Part shown: in pieces, positions 51,770 through 60,797 of the stretch
Layout of the letters: each line of letters begins with the position of its first letter
Position numbering within the stretch: the first letter of the stretch is position 1
Assembly (NCBI GenBank): GCA_900314535.1
Contig: OMVT01000007.1
Coordinates: 1 to 64,000, forward strand
Direction: 5' to 3'
Origin: an uncultured Olsenella sp.
GTDB taxonomy: Bacteria; Actinomycetota; Coriobacteriia; Coriobacteriales; Atopobiaceae
DNA length: 64,000 bases
Position numbers and translations under genes: made by a program
The notes under the pieces: generated by a model
Database searches by the model: none
Told to the model about the DNA's origin: nothing
The model's input: only the letters and a program-made list of their open reading frames with translations

Positions 51770-52710
51770 CATGAGGAATGGGCAATGCGCGCGAGACGTA
51801 CCAGCTCATCCAGCCATTCCTCTTCATCCATGAGGACAAGCTGCGCGTGGGGCCTGCCCCGTGATTCGCCGAGGCGTACCTGGCAGGAAGGCATCCCATC
51901 CTCCGCCTCCTCCTCTCCGAAGAAGGTACGCACCTTCCAGAAGGAAGCGGCGGGAACAAGGCCGACAGGCACCCCGTCCACACAGCAGGCAAGATTCTGT
52001 TTTCCTGCGCATGCACCTTCGATCCAGCAGAGCTCGGCAGCATAGGTGCCTGGCCCCTGCTTCTCCAGCAGGGATGCTGCCGCCTCGACAGTCGCCTTCC
52101 TCTGCCCCAGCGCCATCTGAAGACGTCCGGAGCGCTCCTGGGCAGCAATCCTCAGGTAGCTGCCGTCTGCCAGAAGATGCCTGAAGCAGAAGGCCGTAGC
52201 CCTCGCATCATCTTCTGCATCATGCGGATGGAACGTATACCCATAGGTTGCTGCACACTCGGAGAGCCTCACCCACCGCTTGCTGCCCCATTTCCTCGAG
52301 GGCTTTCCATGCACGCGGGCAAACTCCTTCATCACATCGAAGGTATTGCGGGGCCAGGAAGAGAGGGCTCCCACACGGCGAAGCATCGAGAGGTCATAGC
52401 TGACGTTGTAGCCAGAGACGAGGCCAGCTGACCCAAGCGTCTCTGCCAAGGAGGGTGCCAGCTCCTCTATCGTGGGAGCGTCTCTGACATCTGCATACGT
52501 GATGTGGTTCACCTCTGCAGCGCCAGGCCACTTCGTATGGTGCTGAGGCCTCACGTAGCTTGAGAGCAGGGTCTCGCCGTACCCATCCACGACAGCGATC
52601 TCGAGGATCTCATCGCCGTCAGAAAAGCCTGTCGTCTCCGTATCGAAGATGGCGACTCTGCTCAAGGGACAGCCGAAGAGCGCATCCGAGAGGTCTTCGA
52701 ACTCATGCAT
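51769..52710 (-). CDS. DEDDh 3'-5' exonuclease (DnaQ/PolC epsilon type)
   Basis: The 313-aa protein has a complete DnaQ-like exonuclease domain (about 15-180): FDTETTGF with catalytic Asp and Glu, GYNVSYDLSML with the second Asp, and HPHDAEDDARAT with the HxxxxD ending. The last 110 residues are an unassigned domain (VPVGLVPAASFWKVRTFF, MPSCQVRLGESRGRPHAQLV) seen in no standard DNA polymerase subunit. It may act in DNA repair or RNA trimming. It lies 35 bp after the M18 aminopeptidase gene on the same strand. Confidence 0.9.
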   Translation of the reverse strand: MHEFEDLSDALFGCPLSRVAIFDTETTGFSDGDEILEIAVVDGYGETLLSSYVRPQHHTKWPGAAEVNHITYADVRDAPTIEELAPSLAETLGSAGLVSGYNVSYDLSMLRRVGALSSWPRNTFDVMKEFARVHGKPSRKWGSKRWVRLSECAATYGYTFHPHDAEDDARATAFCFRHLLADGSYLRIAAQERSGRLQMALGQRKATVEAAASLLEKQGPGTYAAELCWIEGACAGKQNLACCVDGVPVGLVPAASFWKVRTFFGEEEAEDGMPSCQVRLGESRGRPHAQLVLMDEEEWLDELVRLARIAHSS

Positions 52711-52745
52711 CAGGTGCGCCCCTCATCTCTGGCTGCCAATACATA

Positions 52746-54062
52746 CTAGAAGCGGAAGCTCTCCGCTCCCTCAATCTCGAGATTTGCCTCGAAGAAGGCC
52801 TTCATGGCCGCAATGCCCAGAGCGGTATCCTCGATGCCTGTCGTCTCATAGGCAGAGTGCATCGCAAGCTGCGGCATGCCCACATCCACCGCATGGAGCG
52901 AGACCTGGGTGTTGGAGAGATTGCCCAGAGTCGAGCCTCCACGCATATCGGAGCGATTCGCGAAAGTCTGGTAGGGGATCTTCGCCTCGTCGAGTATCGC
53001 AGAGAGCACAGAGCGGCTGAAGGCATCAGAGGTATAGAGCTGGTTTGCCGCCTCCTTGATAACAATGCCGTGATTGAGCTGGCAGCGGTTGACCTCATCC
53101 GACTTTTCAGGATGGTTCGGATGCACGGCGTGCGCATTGTCGGCACTCACAAGGAAGGACTTTGCATATGCCTCATGGAGCTCCTCTGCGTTCCAGCCCA
53201 GGCCGGAAGCGACACGGGAGAGCGTATCCCTCAGAAGTGTCGACATCGCGCCCTGCTTCGTGTTCGAGCCCACTTCCTCGTTGTCGAAGCAGGCAAGAAC
53301 GCTCACATCGTGCGGGTTCTCGGAGGAGAGGAAGGCTTCGAGCCCGGCGTAGACGCTCTGGAGATCGTCCAGGTGTCCTGCACTCACGAACTCATCTGCC
53401 GCTCCCCAGATGGTAGGCTTCTCCCGGTTCACGAGATAGAGGTCGCGCCCGAGGATATCCTCTGCCTTGCAGCCCAGCTCTTCTGCCAGAAGGTCGTCCA
53501 GAGAGCCCTGCTTCAGCTTTCCAGCCGACCAGAGCGGCAGGAGATCTATCTGCCTGTTCGGGCCGAAAGACTTGTTCACGTCGCGGTCCATATGTACCGC
53601 CAGGGACGGGATCAGGAGAAGGTCGCGATCGAAGTGGACAAGATGCTCCTTCGCTCCCCTGCCCTCGCGCACATAGACCCTGCCTGCCAGCGTGAGCGGA
53701 CGATCGAACCATGTGTAGTCGATCATGCCGCCGTAGGCTTCCACATCAAGACGAAGGTAGGACTCGGGGCCTGAGAGCTCAGGAACATTCTTGAGCTTGA
53801 AGGTCGGGGAATCATTGTGCGCCGCGACGAGCTGGAAATGGGGCGCATCGAGCGTCTCCCCTGCCTTCCAGGCAATGAGGCTCGAGTCGTTCCTGACGGT
53901 GTAGTACTTTCCGCCCTTTGCCTGTGTCCAGGACGTGCCCTCAGGAAGATAGGCAAAGCCTGCTTTATCGAGACGGGCGCGCAGCGCCTTGACCGTGAAG
54001 AATGCACAGGGGCTCTCGCAGATGAACTGCAGGAGCCCCTGGGATGCCGTACGTGAATCCAA
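52746..54062 (-). CDS. apeB: M18 family aminopeptidase
   Basis: The 438-aa metallopeptidase matches aspartyl/M18 aminopeptidases. Zinc-site segments: VAAHNDSPTFKLK (first His), VLACFDNEEVGS (metal-bridging region and catalytic Glu), SADNAHAVHPNHPEK and MHSAYETTG (last His). It removes N-terminal residues from peptides in the cytoplasm as a large oligomer. The apparent start is TTG at 54062 with GGAG upstream. It follows the phosphate transporter gene by 18 bp, so it is probably in the DUF47-pit operon by transcription only. Confidence 0.92.
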   Translation of the reverse strand: MDSRTASQGLLQFICESPCAFFTVKALRARLDKAGFAYLPEGTSWTQAKGGKYYTVRNDSSLIAWKAGETLDAPHFQLVAAHNDSPTFKLKNVPELSGPESYLRLDVEAYGGMIDYTWFDRPLTLAGRVYVREGRGAKEHLVHFDRDLLLIPSLAVHMDRDVNKSFGPNRQIDLLPLWSAGKLKQGSLDDLLAEELGCKAEDILGRDLYLVNREKPTIWGAADEFVSAGHLDDLQSVYAGLEAFLSSENPHDVSVLACFDNEEVGSNTKQGAMSTLLRDTLSRVASGLGWNAEELHEAYAKSFLVSADNAHAVHPNHPEKSDEVNRCQLNHGIVIKEAANQLYTSDAFSRSVLSAILDEAKIPYQTFANRSDMRGGSTLGNLSNTQVSLHAVDVGMPQLAMHSAYETTGIEDTALGIAAMKAFFEANLEIEGAESFRF

Positions 54063-54080
54063 GATCGTGCTCTCCTTCCG

Positions 54081-55073
54081 CTAGACCAGAAGGCCGATAA
54101 GCCAGCAGGCTGCACCTCCCAGAAGCATCGTGACGGGAAGGGTGACAAACCAGGCCTGGACGATATCGGCCGCAACACCCCAGTTTACCTTCCTGAGGCC
54201 CTTGGCGGAACCGGCACCCATGATCGACGTCGTTATGACCTGAGTCGTGGAGACGGGTGCGCCGATCGCTGTCATGATCTGGATTGCGATGGCAGAGGAG
54301 GTCTCGGAGACAAAGCCCATGACGGGCTCGAGCTTCGTGACGCCGCCGCCGACCGTCTTCATGATGCGCTGGCCGCCGACCGAGGTGCCCAGAGCCATCG
54401 TCGCAGCGCAGAAGATCTTGACCCAGAGGGGAACACCGGAGCCAGGAGCGATGAGGCCCTCGGAAATCAGCGCAATCGTGATGATGCCCATCGTCTTCTG
54501 GGCATCGTTCGAGCCATGGCTGAATGCCATGAACATGGAAGAGCAGATCTGCAGGCGGTGGAAGAGCAGGTTCGCACGGTGCGGCACCCAGTTCGCGAAG
54601 AGCTCGAACACAAGCTTCATAAGGAAGAAGCCCAGGCAGAGGCCTATCAGAGGAGAGGTGATGAGGGGAATGACGACCTTGTCGAGGACGCCCGTCCAGA
54701 TGATGTCCTGAAGACCTCCGGTCGCGACAATCGTGGCACCAATCAGAGAGCCGATCAGGGCATGGGAAGAGCTCGAGGGGACGGACTTCCACCAGGTGAA
54801 GAGGTCCCAGATGATGGCACCGACAAGCGCGGCCAGAATCACATAGAGCTCCGGCGTGATGCTCACGAGCCCCTCGGCGATGGTCAGGGCGACGCCCTCG
54901 TGCGTGAGGGCACCGATGAAGTTCATGCCAGCCGACATGAGAATCGCGACGCGAGGCGGAAGGGCTCTTGTATAGACCGTCGTCGCAATGGCATTGGCTG
55001 AATCGTGGAAGCCGTTGATGAGTTCGAATACAAAGGCTGCCACAAGCACGCCCACAAGCAGCCCGCTAAGCAT
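54081..55073 (-). CDS. pit: Inorganic phosphate transporter, PiT family
   Basis: The 330-aa membrane protein has two inverted halves with PiT signatures: GFHDSANAIATTVYTRAL near residue 22 and AFSHGSNDAQKTMGIITI near residue 185 (GxxDxANA and GANDxxK-type motifs). KLEPVMGF and STTQVITTSIMGAGSAKGL follow near the end. It imports phosphate with a cation. The start overlaps the upstream DUF47 gene by 8 bp; DUF47 proteins pair with PiT carriers. Confidence 0.94.
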   Translation of the reverse strand: MLSGLLVGVLVAAFVFELINGFHDSANAIATTVYTRALPPRVAILMSAGMNFIGALTHEGVALTIAEGLVSITPELYVILAALVGAIIWDLFTWWKSVPSSSSHALIGSLIGATIVATGGLQDIIWTGVLDKVVIPLITSPLIGLCLGFFLMKLVFELFANWVPHRANLLFHRLQICSSMFMAFSHGSNDAQKTMGIITIALISEGLIAPGSGVPLWVKIFCAATMALGTSVGGQRIMKTVGGGVTKLEPVMGFVSETSSAIAIQIMTAIGAPVSTTQVITTSIMGAGSAKGLRKVNWGVAADIVQAWFVTLPVTMLLGGAACWLIGLLV

Positions 55074-55692
55074 TCTTCAGCACCACATTGCCGACGAGGG
55101 CTGCCACGGTCTTGCAGGAGTCGAGGATCTCTTCCTGCTTGTTGTAGATCGTGTTCCACTTGAGAAGATGGGTTGGCACAGGAGCCTTCTCATCGAAAAG
55201 GCGTGCGAGCGCATCGTGGAAGACAGCATCGCCCTCATCCTCGATCTTGTGGATCTTCCCTGCCTCCTCCATCACCACAGGGTCGCGGCGGAAGTCATGG
55301 AAGTGCTGGAAGAGCGTATCCATGTAGTGGCAGGCTTCATTGGCAAGACGTGCCATCTCCGTCGCCTCAGGAGGATTCGTGTTCACGTGGAAGAGCTCGT
55401 AGCGCCTCGAGACGTTCTCCATCCCATCCACCACATCGTCCATCTTGAGGATCAGAGACGAGATGTCCTCGCGGTCGAAGGGCGTGATGAAGGACTCGCT
55501 CAGATGCTCGAAGATGCGCGAAAGCATCTTGTCGCAGTCGGTCTCATACTGCTTCATCTCTTCGAGACGGTCCATGTGCTCTGGATAGGTCGAGATGATA
55601 TCGAAGTAGCAGTCAGATGCTGACAGGATCTTGGCTGAAAGCTCCTGGAACATCTCATAGAACTGGTCTTCCTTCTTGCTGACTCGGGACAT
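55066..55692 (-). CDS. DUF47 (PhoU-like) Pit accessory protein
   Basis: The 208-aa all-helical protein is a DUF47/TIGR00153 member, related to PhoU. It shows CDKMLSRIFEHLSESFITPF, the DREDISSLILKMDDVVDGME metal-binding helix and KIHKIEDEGDAVFHDALARLF, with conserved Asp/Glu pairs on helices. Partners of PiT carriers, such proteins are thought to control transport. The ATG at 55692 follows TTGGAG; the longer open frame to 55950 lies in non-coding promoter sequence. First gene of the operon. Confidence 0.92.
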   Translation of the reverse strand: MSRVSKKEDQFYEMFQELSAKILSASDCYFDIISTYPEHMDRLEEMKQYETDCDKMLSRIFEHLSESFITPFDREDISSLILKMDDVVDGMENVSRRYELFHVNTNPPEATEMARLANEACHYMDTLFQHFHDFRRDPVVMEEAGKIHKIEDEGDAVFHDALARLFDEKAPVPTHLLKWNTIYNKQEEILDSCKTVAALVGNVVLKNA

Positions 55693-56030
55693 GGGGCTCC
55701 AACCTACACAGAGAGTAAAGACAATGTTAAGTATAGGTAAAGCGCACGTTAGGCCCCACCAGATTGGCCGTTTGTGGAGAAATGTACGCCTTCTGCGAGA
55801 TATCCGACAGCTTTCGCGGAATATGTGTATGAAATTGGGCCGAAGCGCTTCCATCCATCTTCGCGCATGCGGCATCCGGTGCACACAGAAACGGTGCATC
55901 GCATCCGAGATGACGCATCCCTGAAGCCCAGCATATCCTGCATGCCCCAAGCCTCTGCCGCACTGTCAGATGGCACAACGTGCTAGGCTAGAGTGAATCA
56001 GAAAGCAAGCTATCCGGATGCAGGCACCAC
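55693..56030. other. 338-bp divergent spacer between the DUF47-pit operon and an exonuclease gene
   Basis: Relatively AT-rich near 55700-55760, which probably holds the pit operon promoter (minus strand). No operator for phosphate control is clear, and no gene is supported. Confidence 0.4.
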
Positions 56031-56999
56031 ATGAATCTCGCACAGGCCATCGAGCATGCAAACTCCATCGTGTTTCCCGGCTTCCTCGTCGGCGACGAGG
56101 CAATGACGGAAGAGCGCCACAAGAACGAGGAAGCGCTCGTCCTCCTCATGGACGCCTGGAAGACGGCGCCTCTGGGCCAGGAGCCCTTCGGCTTCGATAC
56201 CGTGAGGAAGCTCGCCGACAGGAACCGCGAGCTCTGCGACCTCTATGGGACAGAGAGGCTGAGAGACGAGCCGGTAGCGACGCTTTCAAGGAAGCTTCCC
56301 GACTCAGACCTTGTGCACGCCGTCGCCGTGATGCAGCACCGCTCCGATGCAGATGTGGCACGCACGGCAGGAAGAGATCTCAGGGATCTGGGCGTTGCCT
56401 GGCAGGAGGCTCCGGTCTCAGGCATGATACTGGGCATCGATCTCGAGACGACCGAGCGCGACCCAGCACGCGGCTACATCATCAATGTCGGCTTCGAATT
56501 CATGTATATGTCTCCCAAGGCAAAGCCGACGAACGGCCATGCTGCCTATTTCGGCATCCCCGAGATGTACAAGGAGAAAGGCGTGCCCTTGACCGAGGTG
56601 CACCACATCACCTGGAAGGACCTCGACGGCAAGACCCCCTTCCGCGAGGCAAAGGCCGTCCAGGAAGCGCTCATCAAGATCCTCGAGCGCTATCCCTTCA
56701 TGGCACACAATGCTGCCTTCGAGGATTCCTGGCTGACACTCCACCTCGATGGCTATGCCGAAGGCAGGAAGGCCGGCAGGATCGTGCCGATCGACACGCG
56801 CGACATCTGCAGGAGATGCGACCCCGAGGTCAAGAACCTTCCCCGCGAGGCAAGACCTGCTGCCCTTGAGTCCTGGGCAAGGCGTCGCAAGGTCCTGAAG
56901 AAGAGCCAGAAGGAGCGCCATTTGGGCCTTGAGGACGTGGACCTCATGTTCAAGACAGTCCAGGCAGAGTTCTCAGAGCGCACGATGTTCGCGTCCTGA
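56031..56999 (+). CDS. 3'-5' exonuclease (DEDDh) domain protein
   Basis: The 322-aa protein has an N-terminal region of about 130 residues with no known motif (AQAIEHANSIVFPGFLVGDE) and a DEDDh exonuclease domain (about 130-315): LGIDLETTERDP with Asp and Glu, MAHNAAFEDSWL with the next Asp, and RHLGLEDVDLMF as the HxxxxD end. The domain contains an Arg/Lys-rich insert (WARRRKVLKKSQK). It may process DNA or RNA ends; the exact substrate is unknown. Single gene with a terminator after it. Confidence 0.85.
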   Translation: MNLAQAIEHANSIVFPGFLVGDEAMTEERHKNEEALVLLMDAWKTAPLGQEPFGFDTVRKLADRNRELCDLYGTERLRDEPVATLSRKLPDSDLVHAVAVMQHRSDADVARTAGRDLRDLGVAWQEAPVSGMILGIDLETTERDPARGYIINVGFEFMYMSPKAKPTNGHAAYFGIPEMYKEKGVPLTEVHHITWKDLDGKTPFREAKAVQEALIKILERYPFMAHNAAFEDSWLTLHLDGYAEGRKAGRIVPIDTRDICRRCDPEVKNLPREARPAALESWARRRKVLKKSQKERHLGLEDVDLMFKTVQAEFSERTMFAS

Positions 57000-57025
57000 T
57001 TGAAGACCCCATAGATACGAAAGAG

Positions 57026-57054
57026 GCCCGCAGTGCTTATGCGCATCTGCGGGC
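57026..57054 (+). terminator. Terminator after the 3'-5' exonuclease gene
   Basis: GCCCGCAG pairs with CTGCGGGC around a 13-nt loop, followed by CGCAATCTTTATT; 27 bp past the stop codon. Confidence 0.6.
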
Positions 57055-57111
57055 CGCAATCTTTATTGGGAAGTGAGAGAGGAAGGGGTTCGAAAGAGAG
57101 GGTTTCCGAAC

Positions 57112-57351
57112 TTACTCCTGCCAGGCCTTTGCCTCGGCTTCGGAGATCGGACGAATGTCCTCGCCGGCAGCGTACGGGGACTCGGTGCCGCCGACGCCGT
57201 GGAGGAAATAGAAGCCAGAGCGGTTCTTGAAGAGGGACTCCTCGTAGCCGGCTGCGTCGCCGAACTCGCCGAAGGTCTTGTGACCGACCTCGGTCGACTT
57301 CTCGGTGTCGTAGCTGTGACGCTTGCCCTGGAAGGTCATGGTCTTGCGCAT
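57112..57351 (-). CDS. Small protein of a mobile-element-associated type
   Basis: The 79-aa protein reads KRHSYDTEKSTEVG, then YEESLFKNRSGFYFLHGVGG and ISEAEAKAW. From memory this matches a common small family on plasmids and conjugative elements with the pattern K-Y-DT-TA, LYrkktGeyFLyGeGG and P-s-eeA-W, whose function is unknown. A GAAGGAGC site precedes the ATG. No mobile element is seen nearby. The upstream side faces the palindrome-rich spacer. Confidence 0.75.
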   Translation of the reverse strand: MRKTMTFQGKRHSYDTEKSTEVGHKTFGEFGDAAGYEESLFKNRSGFYFLHGVGGTESPYAAGEDIRPISEAEAKAWQE

Positions 57352-57420
57352 ATCAGATGCTCCTTCAAAATGTCAATATATTTTCCGCCAAATGTACTCG
57401 ACAGCCGTTATATTACGCAA

Positions 57421-57434
57421 CTCGACATGTCGAG
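57421..57434. repeat. Palindrome CTCGACATGTCGAG, copy 1
   Basis: Exact 14-bp palindrome in the spacer between the 79-aa protein gene and the aldo/keto reductase gene; identical core at 57562-57575. Confidence 0.8.
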
Positions 57435-57556
57435 CAGCCGGCAACAGCCAATTTGTGCAGGTTATTCACAGGATGTTCATCAACTATCAGAATCTCGAAA
57501 CATGGACGCCCTATGTACTCGACATCGACTCGTTGCCGCAGACGGCAGAAGTCGAC

Positions 57557-57580
57557 CTCTGCTCGACATGTCGAGCAGAG
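57557..57580. repeat. 24-bp palindrome containing CTCGACATGTCGAG, copy 2
   Basis: The copy-2 core is extended on both sides by CTCTG/CAGAG to 24 perfect bp. Single half-sites GTACTCGACA and TGTCGAGTAC flank it at nearly equal distances (33 and 22 bp), so the arrangement is itself nearly symmetric. Confidence 0.8.
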
Positions 57581-57773
57581 TGATAGTGAGACTATCATCC
57601 CTGTCGAGTACTCCTGTTCGGCAGGGCATTGCCTTTGTTTCATCAGATAGCACACGCATGTGCCTGCCTTGGCATGCTTCCCATGCATGCCCGCTTTCCA
57701 GGAACGCAAGGCCGAAAGCAACCTCCTCTGCGTAGCATCTATCTTGCAGAACACATCTGAGCAGGGAGACGCA

Positions 57774-58606
57774 ATGGAACGCCATACGCTTTCAGATGGA
57801 TATGAGATGCCGAAGATTGGCCTGGGGACCTTCCAGATGAAGCCAGAAGAGGCAGAAGCTGCAGCAGCTTCTGCGCTTGCAGCGGGATACAGGCACATCG
57901 ATACCGCCAACATATGCATGAACGAGCGGGCAGTGGGCCGTGCAATCAAGCGTAGCGGCATCTTCGTGCCCTCCAAGCTCTGGCCAAGCGTCTGCCGCGC
58001 AGGAGCAGAAGCAATAGGCGCAACGCTCTCACGCCTGGACACCGACTATCTCGATATGCTGATCCTCCACCAGCCAGCAGGCAACTGCGTCAGGGCTTGG
58101 AAGGCGATGGAGGATGCCTATGCGCAGGGCAAGATATGCGCACTCGGCCTCTCGAATTTCTCCGAGAAGCAGATACAGAAGGTCCTGGCTTCAGCGCATA
58201 TCATGCCTCAGCTCGTGACGGTCGAGTGCCATCCCTGCCATCAGCAGCGCGAGCTCAGAAGCTGCCTCAAAGCCCACAGCATCCTCCTCGAAGCCCGGTA
58301 TCCGCTGGGTCATGGAGACAGGAGGCTTCTGGAGGAGCCTGCATTCGTGCGCCTGGCAAAGAGCTATGGCAAGACGCCTGCCCAGACAGTTCTTCGCTGG
58401 CAGTACAGATGGGCACTTCCGTCATCCCCGGCTCGACGAATCCTGCCCATGTTGCCGTGAATGCCGATATATTCGATTTCCCGCTTTCCACCTTCGAGAT
58501 GGCAGAGATAGCAGCGCTCGATGGAAAGAGGCGCTACTTCCACCAAAACCGGATGAGCCTTCTTGCCTATCGCATGATGCGTCCCGACTTCGACGCTCAG
58601 AGATAG
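57774..58606 (+). pseudogene. Aldo/keto reductase, frameshifted
   Basis: The first frame (57774-58460) encodes an AKR barrel: MPKIGLGTFQM, HIDTANICMNE, YLDMLILHQPAGN, ALGLSNFSEKQ. Similarity then continues in another frame from about 58403 (VQMGTSVIPGSTNPAHV, FDFPLSTFEMAEIAALDG) to 58606, so one base is missing near 58400-58403 and the first frame adds an unrelated tail. Of the catalytic tetrad, Asp43, Lys68 and His99 are present but the Tyr is Cys48. A sequencing error is possible for the shift but not for the Tyr change. GGGAG precedes the ATG. Confidence 0.8.
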
Positions 58607-58691
58607 CCTCTGGTCTAGCCAGGAAGCCTGCAAAAGAGCATTGGACATGCATTCCCGAAGGCCATGCGAGCACGGATCGGCACGCAAAGAA

Positions 58692-58723
58692 GATGCCGGC
58701 CCCGCATGAGCGGCGCCGGCATC
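58692..58723 (-). terminator. Probable terminator after htpG
   Basis: GATGCCGGC pairs with GCCGGCATC across a 14-nt loop, 25 bp past the htpG stop; CTTCTTTGCG follows on the minus strand. Confidence 0.55.
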
Positions 58724-58747
58724 AGACCATGGACTATGAGAGAAGCT

Positions 58748-60721
58748 CTACTCCATGAGCTTTGTGACCTCGGAGGCAAATTCGACCGGGTCGTCGATAG
58801 GCAGGCCCTCGACGAGCAATGCCTGATCGTAGAGGATGTGGCCATAGAGCTTGAGCCTGTCCTTGTCCCCTGCCTTCTCTGCAGCAACAAGCTTGCCGAA
58901 GACCGGGTGTGCAGCATTGAGCTCGAGCACGCGCTTGGCCTTGGGGGCAGTTCCTGCCTCAGGGCCCTGGGCAATCACACGCTCCATCTCAAGGGACACG
59001 GGGCCTTCTGCAGAGACGCGGGCCGGTGCATCCTCAAGACCAGCGGCCACCGTGACATCCTCGACCTTGCCATCCAGTGCTTCCTTCATGGCAGAGAAGA
59101 GGTCCTTGTTCTCGTCAGCCGTCTTCTTTGCGTCAGCCTTCTCATCCTCTGTCGCGAAGTCCACGTCCTTGCTCGAGACGTTCGTGAACGTGAGGTCGCG
59201 GGCATCGGTGCCCTTGTGCTCGGAGTCCCCTGCCACAGCATCCACATGGTAGGTGCGCATGACCTGGAACATGAACTCGTCGACATCCTGCGTGCAGAGA
59301 AGGACATCGAAGCCATGGTTGAGTGCAGAGCTCACGACCGGCATCTTCTGGATGCGGTCACGGGACTCGCCTGCAGCGTAGTAGATCCTGTCCTGGCCTT
59401 CGGGCATTGCATCGACGTATTCCTTGAGCGTGACGTACTTGTTCTGCTTCACCGACCAGAAGAGCAGGAGGTCTGCAAGCTCATCTGCCTTGGAGCCGTA
59501 GGAGTTGTAGATGCCGAACTTGAGGCCACGGCCGAAGTTCTCGAAGAACTTCTCATAGGCTTCGCGGTCATTGTCGCGCATATCCTGGAGCTCGGACGTG
59601 ATCTTCTTCTCGACACGACGTGCGATGGCACGGAGCTGTGCGTTCTGCTGGAGCGTCTCACGGGAGATGTTGAGCTTCACATCAGGCGAGTCGACGACAC
59701 CACGGACGAAGTTGTAGTAGTCCGGAAGCAGGTCTGCGCACTTGTCCTGGATGAGGACATTCGAGCTATAGAGGGCAAGGCCCTTCTGGTAGTCCTTGCT
59801 GTAGAGATCGAACGGTGCCTCAGACGGGATGAAGAGCAGCGCGTCATAGGAGATCGTGCCCTCAGCGTGGAAGCTGATCGTGCGGGCCGGCTTTGCCCAG
59901 TCATGGAAGGTCGACGTATAGAACTCGTCGTAGTCCTTCTGCTCGACCTCGCCCTTGCGCTTCTTCCAGATCGGCGTCATGGAGTTCAGCGTATCGAGCT
60001 CCTGGTACTCTTCGTACTCGGGCTTGTAGTCGTCGCCTGCATCTTCCGGCTTCGGCTTCTGGCGGCTCTTTGTCACCATCATCTGGATCGGGTGGCGCAC
60101 ATAGTTCGAGTACTTCTCGACGAGCTCGCGCAGGCCCCACTCGGAGAGATACTTGTCCGTATCGTCTTCCTCGGTGGAATCCCGCAGATATACGATCACA
60201 TCGGTGCCGTGGTCGTCAGCGCTCGAGCGCTCGCCTTCCTTGGCCTCCTCTACCGTGTAGCCGGAGACGCCGTCAGATTCCCACGCATAGGCAGCATCCG
60301 CACCATATGCACGGCTCACGACGCGGACCTTCTTCGCGACCATGAAGGCAGAATAGAAGCCGACGCCGAACTGACCGATGATGTCCATATCGGAGCCCTG
60401 GTGCTCAGCGTTCTCCTCCTTGAACTGCTCGGAGCCAGAATGGGCGATTGTGCCGAGGTTCTTGTCGAGCTCTTCCTTGGTCATGCCGATACCGTTATCG
60501 GAGACCGTGATGGTGCGGGCATCCTTATCGAAGGAAAGACGGATGGCAAGGGAGCTCTGGCCCACCTTCACATCCGGATTCGTGAGGCTCTCGAAGCTCA
60601 GCTTGTCGATAGCATCCGATGCATTCGAGATGAGCTCGCGGAGGAAGATCTCCTTGTTCGTATAGATGGAATTGATCATGAGATCGAGAAGCTTCTTGCT
60701 CTCAGTCTTGAACTGTTTCAT
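58748..60721 (-). CDS. htpG: Molecular chaperone HtpG (Hsp90)
   Basis: The 657-aa protein has the GHKL ATPase domain with ELISNASDAIDKL, SDNGIGMTKEELD, LGTIAHSGS and GQFGVGFYSAFMVA, then the middle domain (RGVVDSPDVKLNISRETLQQ with the catalytic Arg) and the C-terminal dimerisation domain. It is an ATP-driven folding chaperone. The start at 60721 is chosen because GAGAGG lies 6 nt upstream; the ATG two codons earlier abuts it. Neither a CIRCE nor an HspR (HAIR) element is seen upstream, so heat control, if any, uses something else. Confidence 0.95.
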   Translation of the reverse strand: MKQFKTESKKLLDLMINSIYTNKEIFLRELISNASDAIDKLSFESLTNPDVKVGQSSLAIRLSFDKDARTITVSDNGIGMTKEELDKNLGTIAHSGSEQFKEENAEHQGSDMDIIGQFGVGFYSAFMVAKKVRVVSRAYGADAAYAWESDGVSGYTVEEAKEGERSSADDHGTDVIVYLRDSTEEDDTDKYLSEWGLRELVEKYSNYVRHPIQMMVTKSRQKPKPEDAGDDYKPEYEEYQELDTLNSMTPIWKKRKGEVEQKDYDEFYTSTFHDWAKPARTISFHAEGTISYDALLFIPSEAPFDLYSKDYQKGLALYSSNVLIQDKCADLLPDYYNFVRGVVDSPDVKLNISRETLQQNAQLRAIARRVEKKITSELQDMRDNDREAYEKFFENFGRGLKFGIYNSYGSKADELADLLLFWSVKQNKYVTLKEYVDAMPEGQDRIYYAAGESRDRIQKMPVVSSALNHGFDVLLCTQDVDEFMFQVMRTYHVDAVAGDSEHKGTDARDLTFTNVSSKDVDFATEDEKADAKKTADENKDLFSAMKEALDGKVEDVTVAAGLEDAPARVSAEGPVSLEMERVIAQGPEAGTAPKAKRVLELNAAHPVFGKLVAAEKAGDKDRLKLYGHILYDQALLVEGLPIDDPVEFASEVTKLME

Positions 60722-60785
60722 ATGCATCCTCTCACATTGCCTTGCAGGACAGCTATGTCCTGCCCTCTCCATACTTTTATCGATG

Positions 60786-60797
60786 TACCCGCTGAAA
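60786..60797 (-). promoter_or_regulatory. Shared motif TTTCAGCGGGTA upstream of htpG
   Basis: The same 12 bp occurs upstream of the DUF389 gene (63763-63774). Here TTGAAT at 60813-60808 could be the -35, placing the motif just before the -10. Confidence 0.3.

Larger units (their letters stand above)
57352..57773. other. Palindrome-rich divergent spacer
   Basis: This 422-bp AT-richer stretch holds two exact copies of CTCGACATGTCGAG, two copies of GTACTCGACA (57394-57403, 57515-57524) and its complement TGTCGAGTAC (57602-57611), plus a small hairpin GATAGT/ACTATC at 57582-57596. No coding sequence is supported. Confidence 0.6.

Noticed and set aside
58390-58410. Programmed frameshift in the aldo/keto reductase gene
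   Set aside because: No slippery heptamer or stimulating structure is evident at CGCTGGCAGTACAG; a deletion or sequencing error is simpler.
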